Shown here piece by piece: positions 25,131 to 33,917 of a stretch of DNA of 64,000 nt. This DNA comes from Bog-473 sp963809825. GTDB lineage: Bacteria; Actinomycetota; Acidimicrobiia; Acidimicrobiales; RAAP-2. The position numbers were made by a program, and so were the translations under genes. The stretch is from NCBI GenBank assembly GCA_963809825.1, contig CAWELJ010000006.1, positions 190,613-254,612 on the forward strand. Direction: 5' to 3'. Positions within the stretch are counted from its first letter, which is position 1. Every line of letters starts with the position of its first letter. Below the pieces are notes generated by a model that searched no databases, was not told the origin of the DNA, and was given only the letters and a program-made list of their open reading frames with translations.

Positions 25131-26050
25131 TGGCCGCGCCGGCCGGCGGGACACGGACCGTGACCGCGCAGCCGCCCGACCCGGGGCCCGCGGGGGATGG
25201 CCCCGTGACGGCGATCGCCCGGGCGCTCGACCTCGGCGGCCGGCACTACGACCTCACCCACCGGGCGCTCGTCATGGGGATCCTGAACCGCACCCCCGAC
25301 TCCTTCTACGACAAGGGGGCGACCTTCGAGCTGGACCAGCTCTATCGCCGCGCCGAGCAGCTCGTGGCCGAAGGCGCGGACATCCTCGACATCGGCGGCG
25401 TCAAGGCCGGGCCCGGTCCCGAGGTCACGGAGTCCGAGGAGCTCGAGCGCGTCGTCCCGGTCGTCGCCGGCCTGGTGGCGCGCTTCGAGACGCCTGTCTC
25501 GGTCGACACCTGGCGGGCCGCGGTCGCCCGCGCCGCGTACGCCGAGGGCGCGGTGATGGGCAACGACATCAGCGGCCTGGCCGACCCCGACTACGCCGTC
25601 GCCGCCGCCGCACACGGTGCCGCCGTGGTCATCACCCACATCCGCCTCGCCCCGCGGGTCGCCGATCCCGACCCGCACTACGACGACGTCGTGCGCGACG
25701 TGGGGCGGTTCCTCTCCCAGCGGGCCGCCGGCGCCCGGGCAGCGGGTATCCCGGCGACCCGCATCGTGCTCGATGCCGGGCTCGATCTCGGCAAGACCGC
25801 GGAGCAGTCGCTGACGTTGCTGCGCGCCTCGCCCACCCTGGCCGCGCTCGGGTACCCGCTCCTGCTCTCGGCGTCGAACAAGACCTTCCTCGGCAAGGTG
25901 CTCGACCTCGAGCTCACCGAACGCCGCGAGGCTTCCCTCGGCGCGGCTTCCCTCGGCATCGCCTGGGGCTGCCGCATCGTGCGGGTGCACGACGTCAAGG
26001 GCACCGTGCGCGTCCGCGACGTCCTCGCCGCCGTCAGCGAGGCCGAATGA
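25130..26050 (+). CDS. Dihydropteroate synthase homologue of the FolP2 type
   Basis: A 306-residue TIM-barrel protein. The opening LVMGILNRTPDSFYDKGATF is shared by DHPS and FolP2. The second block reads DILDIGGVKAGPGPEV, where true DHPS has the GGESTRPG loop that binds substrate and sulfonamide; the Ser-Thr-Arg-Pro is replaced by Val-Lys-Ala-Gly. SVDTWRAAVARAA and LDAGLDLGKT are further family blocks; the last replaces the usual DPGxGFGK. Mycobacterial FolP2 has the same change and lacks DHPS activity, so a folate role is doubtful. Coupled to the thioredoxin gene before it and holA after it. Confidence 0.82.
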   Translation: MAAPAGGTRTVTAQPPDPGPAGDGPVTAIARALDLGGRHYDLTHRALVMGILNRTPDSFYDKGATFELDQLYRRAEQLVAEGADILDIGGVKAGPGPEVTESEELERVVPVVAGLVARFETPVSVDTWRAAVARAAYAEGAVMGNDISGLADPDYAVAAAAHGAAVVITHIRLAPRVADPDPHYDDVVRDVGRFLSQRAAGARAAGIPATRIVLDAGLDLGKTAEQSLTLLRASPTLAALGYPLLLSASNKTFLGKVLDLELTERREASLGAASLGIAWGCRIVRVHDVKGTVRVRDVLAAVSEAE

Positions 26051-27063
26051 CCAAGCCGGCCGCGTCCACCTATCTCGTAAAGGGGGACGACGCCTCGGTG
26101 GTTGCCCAGGAGGTGCGCGCCCTGTTGGCCGAGGTGGTGGGCGACCTCGACCACGCCCTCGTCGTGGAGGAGATCGGCGGTGGCCCGGGGGAGGAATTGA
26201 GCGTCGGGGCCGTGGTCGATGCCTGCCTGACCCCGCCCTTCCTCGTGGACCGGCGCGTCGTCGTCGTGCGCGAGGCGGGCCGGTTGCTCACTGCGGACGC
26301 GCCACGCCTGGTCGAGGTCGTTCAGGACCCGCTCCCCTCGACCGTGCTCATCCTGGTGGGCGGCGGCGGAACCGTCCCTGCGCCGCTGGTCAAGGCGGTG
26401 AACGCAGCCGGGCGGATCATCGACGTGACCACCAGCAAGGCGGGGGAGCGCAAGGCATGGCTCCACGATCACCTGCGGGGGGCGCCGGTGAAGCTCGAGC
26501 CGGCCGCCGCCGACCTGCTGGCGACCCATGTCGGCGAGGACCTCGGCCGGGTCGAGGGGCTGCTCGGAGCGCTGAGCGCCGCCTACGGCGAGGGCGCCCG
26601 CATCTCCGCCGAGGACCTGGCCCCCTATCTCGGCGAGGCGGGCAACGTGCCCCGCTACGAGCTGACCGACGCCATCGACAAGGGCGACCCCGGACGGGCC
26701 CTCATCGTGCTGCACCGCATGCTCGACGCCGGCGGGCTGGTGCCGGTTCAGGTGCTGGCGACGCTGCACGGCCACTTCGCCAACATGCTGGCGCTCGACG
26801 GGGACGACGTGGGCAACGAGCGCGACGCGGCCGCGCTGCTCGGCACGGCACCCTTCGTGGCCAAGAAGGCGCTCGAACAGTCTCGGCGCCTCGGCAGCGC
26901 GCGCATAGCCGAGGCCATCAACCTCATCGCCACGGCCGACCTCGACGTGCGGGGCGCCAGCGGCCTCAATGCCGAGGCGGTGGTCGAGATACTCGTGGCG
27001 CGCCTGGCCCGCCAAACGCGGCCGGCCCGCACGCGGCGACCCCGCTCCACCGCCCGCCGCTAG
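26047..27063 (+). CDS. holA: DNA polymerase III subunit delta
   Basis: A 338-residue protein with the delta-subunit layout: a three-domain clamp-loader subunit lacking Walker A. It starts with STYLVKGDDASVVAQEVRAL and continues with VVDACLTPPFLVDRRVVVVRE. The last domain contains LVPVQVLATLHGHFANMLAL and the KKALEQSRRLGSARIAEAI region. It loads the beta clamp during replication. ATG 26047 overlaps the previous stop by 4 nt. It is followed by rpsT and lepA in the usual order, but here two unrelated genes are inserted between holA and rpsT. Confidence 0.9.
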   Translation: MTKPAASTYLVKGDDASVVAQEVRALLAEVVGDLDHALVVEEIGGGPGEELSVGAVVDACLTPPFLVDRRVVVVREAGRLLTADAPRLVEVVQDPLPSTVLILVGGGGTVPAPLVKAVNAAGRIIDVTTSKAGERKAWLHDHLRGAPVKLEPAAADLLATHVGEDLGRVEGLLGALSAAYGEGARISAEDLAPYLGEAGNVPRYELTDAIDKGDPGRALIVLHRMLDAGGLVPVQVLATLHGHFANMLALDGDDVGNERDAAALLGTAPFVAKKALEQSRRLGSARIAEAINLIATADLDVRGASGLNAEAVVEILVARLARQTRPARTRRPRSTARR

Positions 27064-27076
27064 CGCGAGCGGTCGT

Positions 27077-27487
27077 TCACGACAGCGGGGACGAGAACCA
27101 CCAGCGGTGGTTCTCGGGGTCCCGGGCCCCGTATTCGCGCAGCCCGTAGTCCTGGTCCGTCGGCTCGCTCTCGATCCGGGCGCCGCCGGCCCTGGCCCGG
27201 GCGTAGTGCGCATCGATGTCGGGCACGACGACCGAGAGGCCACCGTGCGACATCGCCGCGCCGCGGGGCGAGGCCATCTCGTGCTCCGGTGTCACGCGGT
27301 GCAGCCAGATGGCGGCGTCACCGTTGCGGACCTCGCCGTGCACGACGGTGCCGTCCTCGAGGCGCTGCAGCCCGCCGGAGGTGAAGCCGAACACGTCGAC
27401 GAGGAAGTCGTGGGCCGCCTGAATGTCCTCGTAGACGAGCACGGGGATCACGGCGGTCTTGGTGGTGGTGTCCTTGGTCATGGTCAT
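27077..27487 (-). CDS. VOC family protein, PhnB/glyoxalase-like
   Basis: A 136-residue protein starting MTMTKDTTTKTAVIPVLVYE. DIQAAHDFLVDVFGF is the first module helix, and the end DYGLREYGARDPENHRWWF is the second strand of PhnB/YycE-like VOC proteins. It is probably a small-molecule binding or isomerising protein; the substrate is unknown. It points against holA (stops 13 bp apart) and is divergent from the PNPOx gene. Confidence 0.85.
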   Translation of the reverse strand: MTMTKDTTTKTAVIPVLVYEDIQAAHDFLVDVFGFTSGGLQRLEDGTVVHGEVRNGDAAIWLHRVTPEHEMASPRGAAMSHGGLSVVVPDIDAHYARARAGGARIESEPTDQDYGLREYGARDPENHRWWFSSPLS

Positions 27488-27563
27488 GGCTCCAGTGCGT
27501 CCGCCATCGGCCCCAGTTTCCCACGCCCGGCCACCGCGAACACCCCGGTGCTGGACTGGGGCC

Positions 27564-28073
27564 ATGCTCGAGACACCCGATGAACTCGCCCGACTCCAAC
27601 AGCTGCTCGACGCGTCCATGGCGGCGGCGGGACCGCACCTGCGCAGCATCATCACCGACGAACGGCGGCTCGGAGCCGCTGAGCTCGTGGAGCGGCTTCC
27701 CGGGATTCGCCTTCTCGTGCTGTCGACCACGACCGCCGACGGGCGGCCGTTGGCCGGACCCGTGGACGGCTACTTCCTGCACGGCACCTTCTGGTTCAGC
27801 TCGGGCCGCGACTCGGTCCGCATGCGGCACCTGGCGGCCCGCCCGGCCGTGAGCGCGACGCACCTACCCGGGGAGGACCTCGCGGTGACGGTGCACGGCC
27901 GAGCCGAGATCCTCGACATCCACGACCCGCTCGCCGGGGAGCTCCGTCAGGCCGAGCTCGACGAGTACCTGCCCAAGCAGGGGCCATCCTTCGAAGAATG
28001 GCTCGACAACCTCGACGGGCTGGCGGCGCGCATCGTGCCCGAGAAGATGTTCACCTTCCACCTGGACGGGTAG
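27564..28073 (+). CDS. Pyridoxamine 5'-phosphate oxidase family protein
   Basis: A 169-residue split-barrel flavin/heme-binding protein. The core blocks LVLSTTTADGRPLAGPVDGY, GTFWFSSGRDSVRMRHLAARP and DLAVTVHGRAEILDI follow the order of the PNPOx/FMN-binding fold. Members use FMN, F420 or heme; which cofactor is used here is not clear. It was likely inserted between holA and rpsT relative to the usual gene order. Its 3' end converges with rpsT. Confidence 0.82.
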   Translation: MLETPDELARLQQLLDASMAAAGPHLRSIITDERRLGAAELVERLPGIRLLVLSTTTADGRPLAGPVDGYFLHGTFWFSSGRDSVRMRHLAARPAVSATHLPGEDLAVTVHGRAEILDIHDPLAGELRQAELDEYLPKQGPSFEEWLDNLDGLAARIVPEKMFTFHLDG

Positions 28074-28117
28074 CGCACGTCCGTGGGGGCGCAGCGGGCA
28101 GGCCGCGCGCCGCTCGA

Positions 28118-28390
28118 TTACTCCGCGCTGGCCTCGATGGCGGCTATCCGCCGCACGAGTCGGGACTTGTGGTTCGCCGCCGTGTTCTTGTGGATCACGC
28201 CGCGGGCCGCCGCCTTGTCGATCCGCTTGACGGCCAGGCGCAGGACCTCGGCGCTGTCCTCGGCGCCGCTCTCGGCGGCCGTGACGGCGTTCTTCGTGCG
28301 CGTGCGGAGCTCGGCCCGGACCGACTTGTTGCGCAGGCGTCGCTTCTCGTTCTGGCGGTTCCGCTTTATCTGGCTCTTGATGTTGGCCAC
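28118..28390 (-). CDS. rpsT: 30S ribosomal protein S20
   Basis: A 90-residue basic protein beginning with MANIKSQIKRNRQNEKRRLR, the standard S20 start, and containing KNTAANHKSRLVRRI at the end. It binds 16S rRNA early in 30S assembly. The start codon is GTG 28390, preceded by GAGG. It reads on the opposite strand from holA and lepA, a common arrangement for this locus, and is divergent from lepA. Confidence 0.97.
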   Translation of the reverse strand: MANIKSQIKRNRQNEKRRLRNKSVRAELRTRTKNAVTAAESGAEDSAEVLRLAVKRIDKAAARGVIHKNTAANHKSRLVRRIAAIEASAE

Positions 28391-28568
28391 GTGTCGATCC
28401 TCGGTGTTCTCGAAAGGGGGCGGCAGCGGGCACGGGGCCCACCGGTGCGGAGGACAACTGTAGCAGGTGGCGGGGTCATTTCGGCCAGCGCCGGGCGGGC
28501 CGAGCCCGGCCAAGTTCCCAGGCCAGGCGACCGGGAGCGCCGACCCGGACCGGTACGATCGACAGACC

Positions 28569-30386
28569 GTGCCGCCTCCTGCAACCTCGACCGGACCCGT
28601 CGCGATCGAGCGCATCCGTAACTTCTCCATCATCAGCCACGTCGACCACGGCAAGTCGACCCTCTCGGACCGCATCCTCGAGCTCACCGGCGCCGTCGAC
28701 CCGCGCCTCATGCGCGAGCAGTACCTCGACTCCATGGACATCGAGCGCGAGCGGGGCATCACGATCAAGGCCCAGAACGTCCGGGTCGAGCACGACGGCC
28801 ACATCCTCCACCTCATCGACACGCCGGGCCACGTCGACTTCGGCTACGAGGTGTCGCGCTCGCTGGCGGCCTGCGAGGGCGCCGTGCTCCTGGTCGACGC
28901 CTCCCAGGGGATCCAGGCCCAGACGCTGGCCAACTGCTACCAGGCCATCGAGAACGACCTCGAGATCGTCCCGGTCCTGAACAAGATCGACCTGCCGGCG
29001 GCGGACCCGGTCCGCTGCGCCCTCGAGATCGAGCACGTCCTGGGGCTCCCCGCCGATTCGATCCTGCACATCTCGGCCAAGACCGGCGAGGGGGTGACCG
29101 AGCTGCTGGGTGCCATCATCGACCGCATCCCGCCACCCGTGGGCGACCCCGACGCACCCCTGCGGGCGCTGATCTTCGACTCCTCCTACGACCAGTACCG
29201 CGGCGTCGTGAGCTCCATCCGCATCGTTGACGGCACCCTGCCCACGGGTGCCCGGCTGCGTTTCATGCAGGCCAACGCCGTGCACGACATCGAGGAGGTC
29301 GGGGTGCGCACACCCGAGGCCCTCCCCGTCGCCGGGCTGGGCCCGGGGGAGGTGGGCTACCTCATCGCCGGGATCAAGGACGTTGGCGAGGCGCGCTCGG
29401 GTGAGACGGTCACGACGGCCCAGCACGGGGCGAGCGAAGCCTTGGCCGGCTACCGGGACCCCAAGCCCATGGTCTTCTGCGGCCTGTACCCCGTCGACGG
29501 GGACGAGCTCCCGGACCTGCGCGACGCGCTGGAGAAGCTCAAGCTCAACGATGCCAGCTTCACCTTCGAGCCCGAGTCCTCCCATGCGCTCGGCATCGGT
29601 TTCCGCTGCGGGTTCCTGGGCCTCCTGCACATGGAGATCGTGCGCGAGCGCCTCGAACGCGAGTTCGACCTGTCACTCATCGCCACCGCGCCGAGCGTGG
29701 CCTATCGCGCCTTCCTCACCGACGGCACCGATCTCGACGTCGACAACCCGACCGAGCTGCCCGACGCCAGCCGCATCGACCACATCGACGAGCCGATGCT
29801 CACGGCGACCATCATCACGCCGAGCGAGTACACCGGCACCGTCATGGAGCTGTGCCAGAGCCGACGCGCCGACATGACACGGATGGAGTACCTCTCGCCC
29901 GAGCGTGTGGAGCTGGTCTACTCGGTGCCCCTGGCCGAGGTGGTGATCGACTTCTTCGACCAGCTGAAGAGCCGCACCAAGGGGTACGCCAGCCTCGACT
30001 ACGAGCCGGCCGGCTACGAAACGGCCAACCTCGTGCGCGTCGACATCCTCATCAACCACACGCCCTGCGACGCCTTCTCGACCATCGTGCACAAGGGGTC
30101 GGCCGACACCTACGGCCGCAAGATGGCCGAGAAGCTGCGCGAGCTGATCCCGCGCCAGCTCTTCGACGTCCCCATCCAGGCCGCCATCGGCGGGCGAATC
30201 GTGGCCAGGGAGACGGTCAAGGCCAAGCGCAAGGACGTCCTCGCCAAGTGTTACGGCGGCGACATCACCCGCAAGCGCAAGCTGCTCGAGAAGCAGAAGG
30301 AAGGCAAGAAGCGGATGAAGAACATCGGGCGGGTCGAGGTCCCCCAGGAAGCCTTCATCTCCGCCCTTCGCCTGGGCGACGACTGA
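28569..30386 (+). CDS. lepA: Elongation factor 4 (LepA)
   Basis: A 605-residue translational GTPase. GTP site: ISHVDHGKST (24-31), the switch region GITIKAQ, DTPGH and NKID. The C-terminal domain ends with KRKLLEKQKEGKKRMK and the ALRLGDD end typical of LepA. It acts on stalled or mispositioned ribosomes. GTG 28569 is chosen as the start; TACGAT at 28554-28559 lies 9 nt before it, suggesting a leaderless mRNA. Confidence 0.97.
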   Translation: MPPPATSTGPVAIERIRNFSIISHVDHGKSTLSDRILELTGAVDPRLMREQYLDSMDIERERGITIKAQNVRVEHDGHILHLIDTPGHVDFGYEVSRSLAACEGAVLLVDASQGIQAQTLANCYQAIENDLEIVPVLNKIDLPAADPVRCALEIEHVLGLPADSILHISAKTGEGVTELLGAIIDRIPPPVGDPDAPLRALIFDSSYDQYRGVVSSIRIVDGTLPTGARLRFMQANAVHDIEEVGVRTPEALPVAGLGPGEVGYLIAGIKDVGEARSGETVTTAQHGASEALAGYRDPKPMVFCGLYPVDGDELPDLRDALEKLKLNDASFTFEPESSHALGIGFRCGFLGLLHMEIVRERLEREFDLSLIATAPSVAYRAFLTDGTDLDVDNPTELPDASRIDHIDEPMLTATIITPSEYTGTVMELCQSRRADMTRMEYLSPERVELVYSVPLAEVVIDFFDQLKSRTKGYASLDYEPAGYETANLVRVDILINHTPCDAFSTIVHKGSADTYGRKMAEKLRELIPRQLFDVPIQAAIGGRIVARETVKAKRKDVLAKCYGGDITRKRKLLEKQKEGKKRMKNIGRVEVPQEAFISALRLGDD

Positions 30387-30446
30387 GGCCGGTGCAGGTC
30401 CGGGTGCCGCCGCCTGCCACCCCGGGTGCCGCCCCGGGTCGGACCC

Positions 30447-30473
30447 CTGGCACTCGGTAGACTTGAGTGCCAG
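30447..30473 (+). promoter_or_regulatory. CIRCE operator of hrcA-dnaJ
   Basis: CTGGCACTC and GAGTGCCAG form a perfect 9-bp inverted repeat with a 9-bp spacer, the spacing of CIRCE (TTAGCACTC-N9-GAGTGCTAA). A -10-like TAGACT (30458-30463) lies in the spacer. Bound HrcA would block its own promoter. The spacing and location leave little doubt about the type of site. Confidence 0.9.
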
Positions 30474-30481
30474 GCACGCCC

Positions 30482-31552
30482 ATGACACCGCACGCTGACC
30501 CCGTCCCGCCCGCCGACCCCTCGGTGGAGGAGCGCGCGCTGAACGCCCGCCGGGCGGCCATCCTCGAGGCGGTGGTCACCGAGTACATCGGCACCGCCGA
30601 GCCCGTCGGCTCGTCGCATGTGGCCAACGCACCGGGGGTGCAGGTGTCCCCGGCCACGGTCCGCTCCGAGATGGTGGCACTCGAGAGCGAGGGCTACCTC
30701 GTGCAGCCCCACACGAGCGCCGGCCGCATCCCGACCGACAAGGGGTACCGCTTCTTCGTCGACCACCTCACGGCGCCGGGCGTGCTCGGCCCCAGCCAGC
30801 GGCGCCAGGTGTCCCAGTTCTTCGACCAGGTCCACGGTGAGATGGAGACGGTGCTCGAGCGGGCCACCGGTCTGCTCACGGAGCTCACCTCCTACGCCGC
30901 GGTCGTCGTCGGGCCGTCCCACGAGACGGCCAACATCCGATCGGTCCAGCTCGTCGGCCTCTCGCCCTCACACGCGCTGCTCGTGGTCGTGCTCTCCGAC
31001 GGCGCGGTGGAGAAGCGGACCATCGACCTGCCGCCCGGCACCCCCGATGAGGCGCTGGGCCACGTCGCCGCGCTGCTCGGTGCCCACCTGGTCGGGCAGA
31101 CGCTCTCGGAACCCTGGCAGGTCTCCACCAGCGGTTCCAAGGAGGTCGACCGCCTGATCAGCGCGGCCAGGTCCGCTTTCGACTCCATGGACTCCCAGGA
31201 GGCGGACCAGGTCTTCGTCGGCGGCCCCGCCCGCCTGGCCGAATCCTTCGACGCCGTCGAGACCGTGCGCTCCGTACTCGGCATCCTCGAGCAGCAGCTG
31301 GTCGTCGTGAACCTCCTGCGCGACGTCCTCAGCCGCGGGCTCTCCGTCGCCATCGGCGCCGAGCACGGCTTCGAGCCGCTCTCGTCGTGCGCCGTCGTGG
31401 TGGCGCCCGTATCGGTCGACGGCCAGGACCTCGGCGCGGTCGGCCTGCTCGGCCCGACCCGCATGGACTACCCGCGGGCCATGGCGGCCGCGCACGTCGT
31501 GGGCGAGCGGCTCGGCGAGCGGCTCGGTGGGGGGCCCGATGGCCGTCACTGA
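30482..31552 (+). CDS. hrcA: Heat-inducible transcription repressor HrcA
   Basis: A 356-residue repressor. The N-terminal winged helix has ILEAVVTEYIGTAEPVGS and VSPATVRSEMVALESEGYL, with SAGRIPTDKGYRFFVD as the family hallmark. The C-terminal dimerisation and GroEL-sensing half contains GAEHGFEPLSSCAVVVAP. HrcA binds CIRCE at 30447-30473 and is kept folded by GroEL. ATG 30482 (just after the operator) is preferred over an upstream in-frame GTG. The next gene, dnaJ, starts within its last codons. Confidence 0.95.
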   Translation: MTPHADPVPPADPSVEERALNARRAAILEAVVTEYIGTAEPVGSSHVANAPGVQVSPATVRSEMVALESEGYLVQPHTSAGRIPTDKGYRFFVDHLTAPGVLGPSQRRQVSQFFDQVHGEMETVLERATGLLTELTSYAAVVVGPSHETANIRSVQLVGLSPSHALLVVVLSDGAVEKRTIDLPPGTPDEALGHVAALLGAHLVGQTLSEPWQVSTSGSKEVDRLISAARSAFDSMDSQEADQVFVGGPARLAESFDAVETVRSVLGILEQQLVVVNLLRDVLSRGLSVAIGAEHGFEPLSSCAVVVAPVSVDGQDLGAVGLLGPTRMDYPRAMAAAHVVGERLGERLGGGPDGRH

Positions 31553-32687
31553 CGGACTGGGGGACCTCTACGCGCTGCTCGGCGTCCGCCCCGACGCCAG
31601 CGACGAGGAGATCAAGCGCGCCTACCGGGCGCGCGCCCGGGAGCTGCACCCCGACACCAACCAGGGCGACCCCGAGGCCGAGGCGCGCTTCAAGCAGGTG
31701 ACCGTCGCCTACGAGGTCCTGCGCGACCCCGAGCGCCGAGCCCGCTACGACCGCTACGGCGCGGAAGGCGTCTTCGGGGGCCAGGCCGGCGGCATGGGGG
31801 ACTTCGGCTTCGAGGGCGGCCTGGGCGACATCTTCGAGGCCTTCTTCGGGCAGATGGCCGGGGCCGGCGGCGGCCGCCGGCGGGGGCCCCAGGCCGGATC
31901 GGACGCCGAGGTGCGGCTCGGGATCGACTTCGCCGAGGCGGTCTTCGGCTGTCGCAAGGAGATCTCGGTCCGTCTCCCGGCGACGTGCGCGACCTGTGCC
32001 GGCCGGGGCACCGCGCCGGGCACCGACCCGGTGACCTGCGTCGACTGCCAGGGCACGGGCGAGCTGCGCCGGGTGCGCCAGTCGCTGCTCGGACAGGTCG
32101 TGACGAGCGTCGCCTGCTCGCGCTGCGGTGGCACGGGCGACATGATCCCGGACCCGTGCGTCGACTGCCGCGGTGAGGGGCGCCGCATGGAGGAGAGCAC
32201 GTTCACGGTGGAGGTGCCCGCCGGTGTCGAGGACGGCTCGACGCTCCGCCTTGCCGAGCGGGGTGCGGCCGGGCAGCGCGGTGGGCCGAGCGGCTCGTTG
32301 TTCGTGCACCTCGCGGTGGCCCGCGACCCGCGCTTCGAGCGCCAGGGCGACCATCTCAACACCACCCTCACCATCGGCATGTCCCAGGCGGTTCTGGGCA
32401 CCGAGGCGGAGGTGGAGTCGCTCGACGGCCCGCAGCGCCTGACGCTGCGACCCGGCACCCAGCACGGCCACGTGGAGCGGATCCGGGGCCTCGGCGTGCC
32501 GCACCTGCGGGGCCGCGGGCGGGGCGACCTGTTCGTCCACGTGCTCATCGCCACGCCGACCGATCTCACGCCGGAGCAGGACGAGCTGCTGCGGCAGTTC
32601 GCCGCCTCCCGGGGCGAGGACGTCTCCCCCCCGGGCACCGCGGCGGGCGAGGGCGTCTTCTCGCGCCTGCGCTCCGCCTTTGGCTAG
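31539..32687 (+). CDS. dnaJ: Molecular chaperone DnaJ
   Basis: A 382-residue type I J-protein. The J domain has HPD at 37-39 (ARELHPDTNQG). A Gly-rich region follows. Four zinc CxxCxGxG motifs are intact: CATCAGRG, CVDCQGTG, CSRCGGTG and CVDCRGEG. The C-terminal substrate-binding domain ends with ATPTDLTPEQDELL. It stimulates DnaK ATPase. It is co-transcribed with hrcA (14-nt overlap) and so under CIRCE control. Confidence 0.97.
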   Translation: MAVTDGLGDLYALLGVRPDASDEEIKRAYRARARELHPDTNQGDPEAEARFKQVTVAYEVLRDPERRARYDRYGAEGVFGGQAGGMGDFGFEGGLGDIFEAFFGQMAGAGGGRRRGPQAGSDAEVRLGIDFAEAVFGCRKEISVRLPATCATCAGRGTAPGTDPVTCVDCQGTGELRRVRQSLLGQVVTSVACSRCGGTGDMIPDPCVDCRGEGRRMEESTFTVEVPAGVEDGSTLRLAERGAAGQRGGPSGSLFVHLAVARDPRFERQGDHLNTTLTIGMSQAVLGTEAEVESLDGPQRLTLRPGTQHGHVERIRGLGVPHLRGRGRGDLFVHVLIATPTDLTPEQDELLRQFAASRGEDVSPPGTAAGEGVFSRLRSAFG

Positions 32688-33465
32688 CGCCGCCGCCTTC
32701 GCCGCCATCACCGTGCGGGCCGCCGCGGCGGCGCAGGTCTTCGTCGACGATCCTGCGCACCCGGTGCTGGGCGACGAGGACGTGCACCACCTCGGACGGG
32801 TGCTGCGGCTGCGCCCGGGAGAAGAGGTCGTCGCCGCCGACGGGCATGGCCGTTGGGCCCGCACCACCTGGAGCGGCGGGTCGACACTCGTGATGCTCGA
32901 CGAGGGCACCGGCGTCGGCGGGGACGGTGCGGTGCAGTTCGAGCCGCGGGCCGAGCCGGCCCTCACGGTGGCGTTCGCGCCGGTCAAGGGTGAGCGCCCC
33001 GAATGGGTGGTCCAGAAGCTGACCGAGCTCGGCATCGACCGCATCGTGCCGCTGCGCAGCGAGCGCAGCGTCGTCCGCTGGAGCGGAGCGCGCGGCACCT
33101 CGACGGTGGAGCGGTTGCGCCGGGTGGTGCGCGAGGCGGCGGCCCAGTGCCGGCGGGTTTGGCTCCCCGACGTCGGCGACATCGTGGGCTTTGCCGACCT
33201 GCACCGGCTCGGCGCTCCCGGGGAGGTCGTGCTGGCCCAGCTGAGCGGCGATCGCCCGACCGCGGACCAGCGGGTGGTGGCGGTGGGCCCGGAGGGCGGG
33301 TGGAGCGCGAGCGAGCTCGCGTCGGGCCTGCCCACGGTCGGGTTCGGGTTGAGTGTGCTGCGAGCGGAGACGGCGGCGGTCACGGCGGGGGCGCTCCTGA
33401 CCTCCCTGCGCACCGGCACCGTGGCGGCGGCGGACGGGCCCGAGTCCGAGGACCGGCCGCAATGA
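32680..33465 (+). CDS. rsmE: 16S rRNA m3U1498 methyltransferase RsmE
   Basis: A 261-residue SPOUT methyltransferase. The first domain (VFVDDPAHPVLGDEDVHHLG) and a PUA-like fold are followed by the SPOUT motifs: GERPEWVVQKLTELGID, and a VGPEGGWSASELAS knot region ending in VLRAETAAVTA. It methylates U1498 in 16S rRNA using SAM. The start is probably TTG 32680, overlapping dnaJ; GTG 32713 is the alternative. It follows dnaJ as in many actinobacteria. Confidence 0.92.
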   Translation: MASAAAFAAITVRAAAAAQVFVDDPAHPVLGDEDVHHLGRVLRLRPGEEVVAADGHGRWARTTWSGGSTLVMLDEGTGVGGDGAVQFEPRAEPALTVAFAPVKGERPEWVVQKLTELGIDRIVPLRSERSVVRWSGARGTSTVERLRRVVREAAAQCRRVWLPDVGDIVGFADLHRLGAPGEVVLAQLSGDRPTADQRVVAVGPEGGWSASELASGLPTVGFGLSVLRAETAAVTAGALLTSLRTGTVAAADGPESEDRPQ

Positions 33466-33553
33466 GGGCAGCCCGTGGTCACGGCCGAGACCCGCGGCCC
33501 GGTAAGTTCGGGCCTGTGATCAGGCCCCCGGGCAAGGACGGCGACCCCAGGGC

Positions 33554-33910
33554 ATGACCGACTGCCTCTTCTGCAAGATCGTCGCGGGCGAGGTGCCGTC
33601 CGAGACCGTGCACGAGACGGAGACCACGATCGCATTCAAGGACATCAACCCCGCCGCTCCGCTGCACGTCCTCGTCGTGCCGCGCCGCCACATCGACGAC
33701 GCGTCGACGGTGACCGACGGCGACGGATCGGTCCTCGCCGACATGCTGCTCACCGCCCGGGCCGTGGCCGAGGCCGCCGGGGTGGCGGAGCCCGACCGGG
33801 GCTACCGGCTCATCTTCAACGTCGGGCCCGACGCCATGAACTCGGTGCCGCACCTGCACCTCCACGTGCTCGGCGGCCAACCGCTCAAGGGGCACTTCGC
33901 CATCACGTGA
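33554..33910 (+). CDS. HIT family nucleotide-binding protein
   Basis: A 118-residue histidine-triad protein. DCLFCKIVAGEVPS is the usual HIT start, and the active motif is HLHLHVLGG. Members hydrolyse nucleoside phosphoramidates or act on AMP-lysine. Cytoplasmic. It lies between rsmE and the PhoH gene, its usual neighbours. Confidence 0.94.
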   Translation: MTDCLFCKIVAGEVPSETVHETETTIAFKDINPAAPLHVLVVPRRHIDDASTVTDGDGSVLADMLLTARAVAEAAGVAEPDRGYRLIFNVGPDAMNSVPHLHLHVLGGQPLKGHFAIT

Positions 33911-33917
33911 GCACCCC

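Noticed and set aside
22388..25990. 1200-residue open frame on the minus strand
   Set aside because: Its end is the real PAC2 gene and its middle holds the N-terminal part of the phosphotransferase, but the first half is antisense to the thioredoxin and FolP2-like genes. It is two real genes fused by a lack of stops in high-GC DNA.
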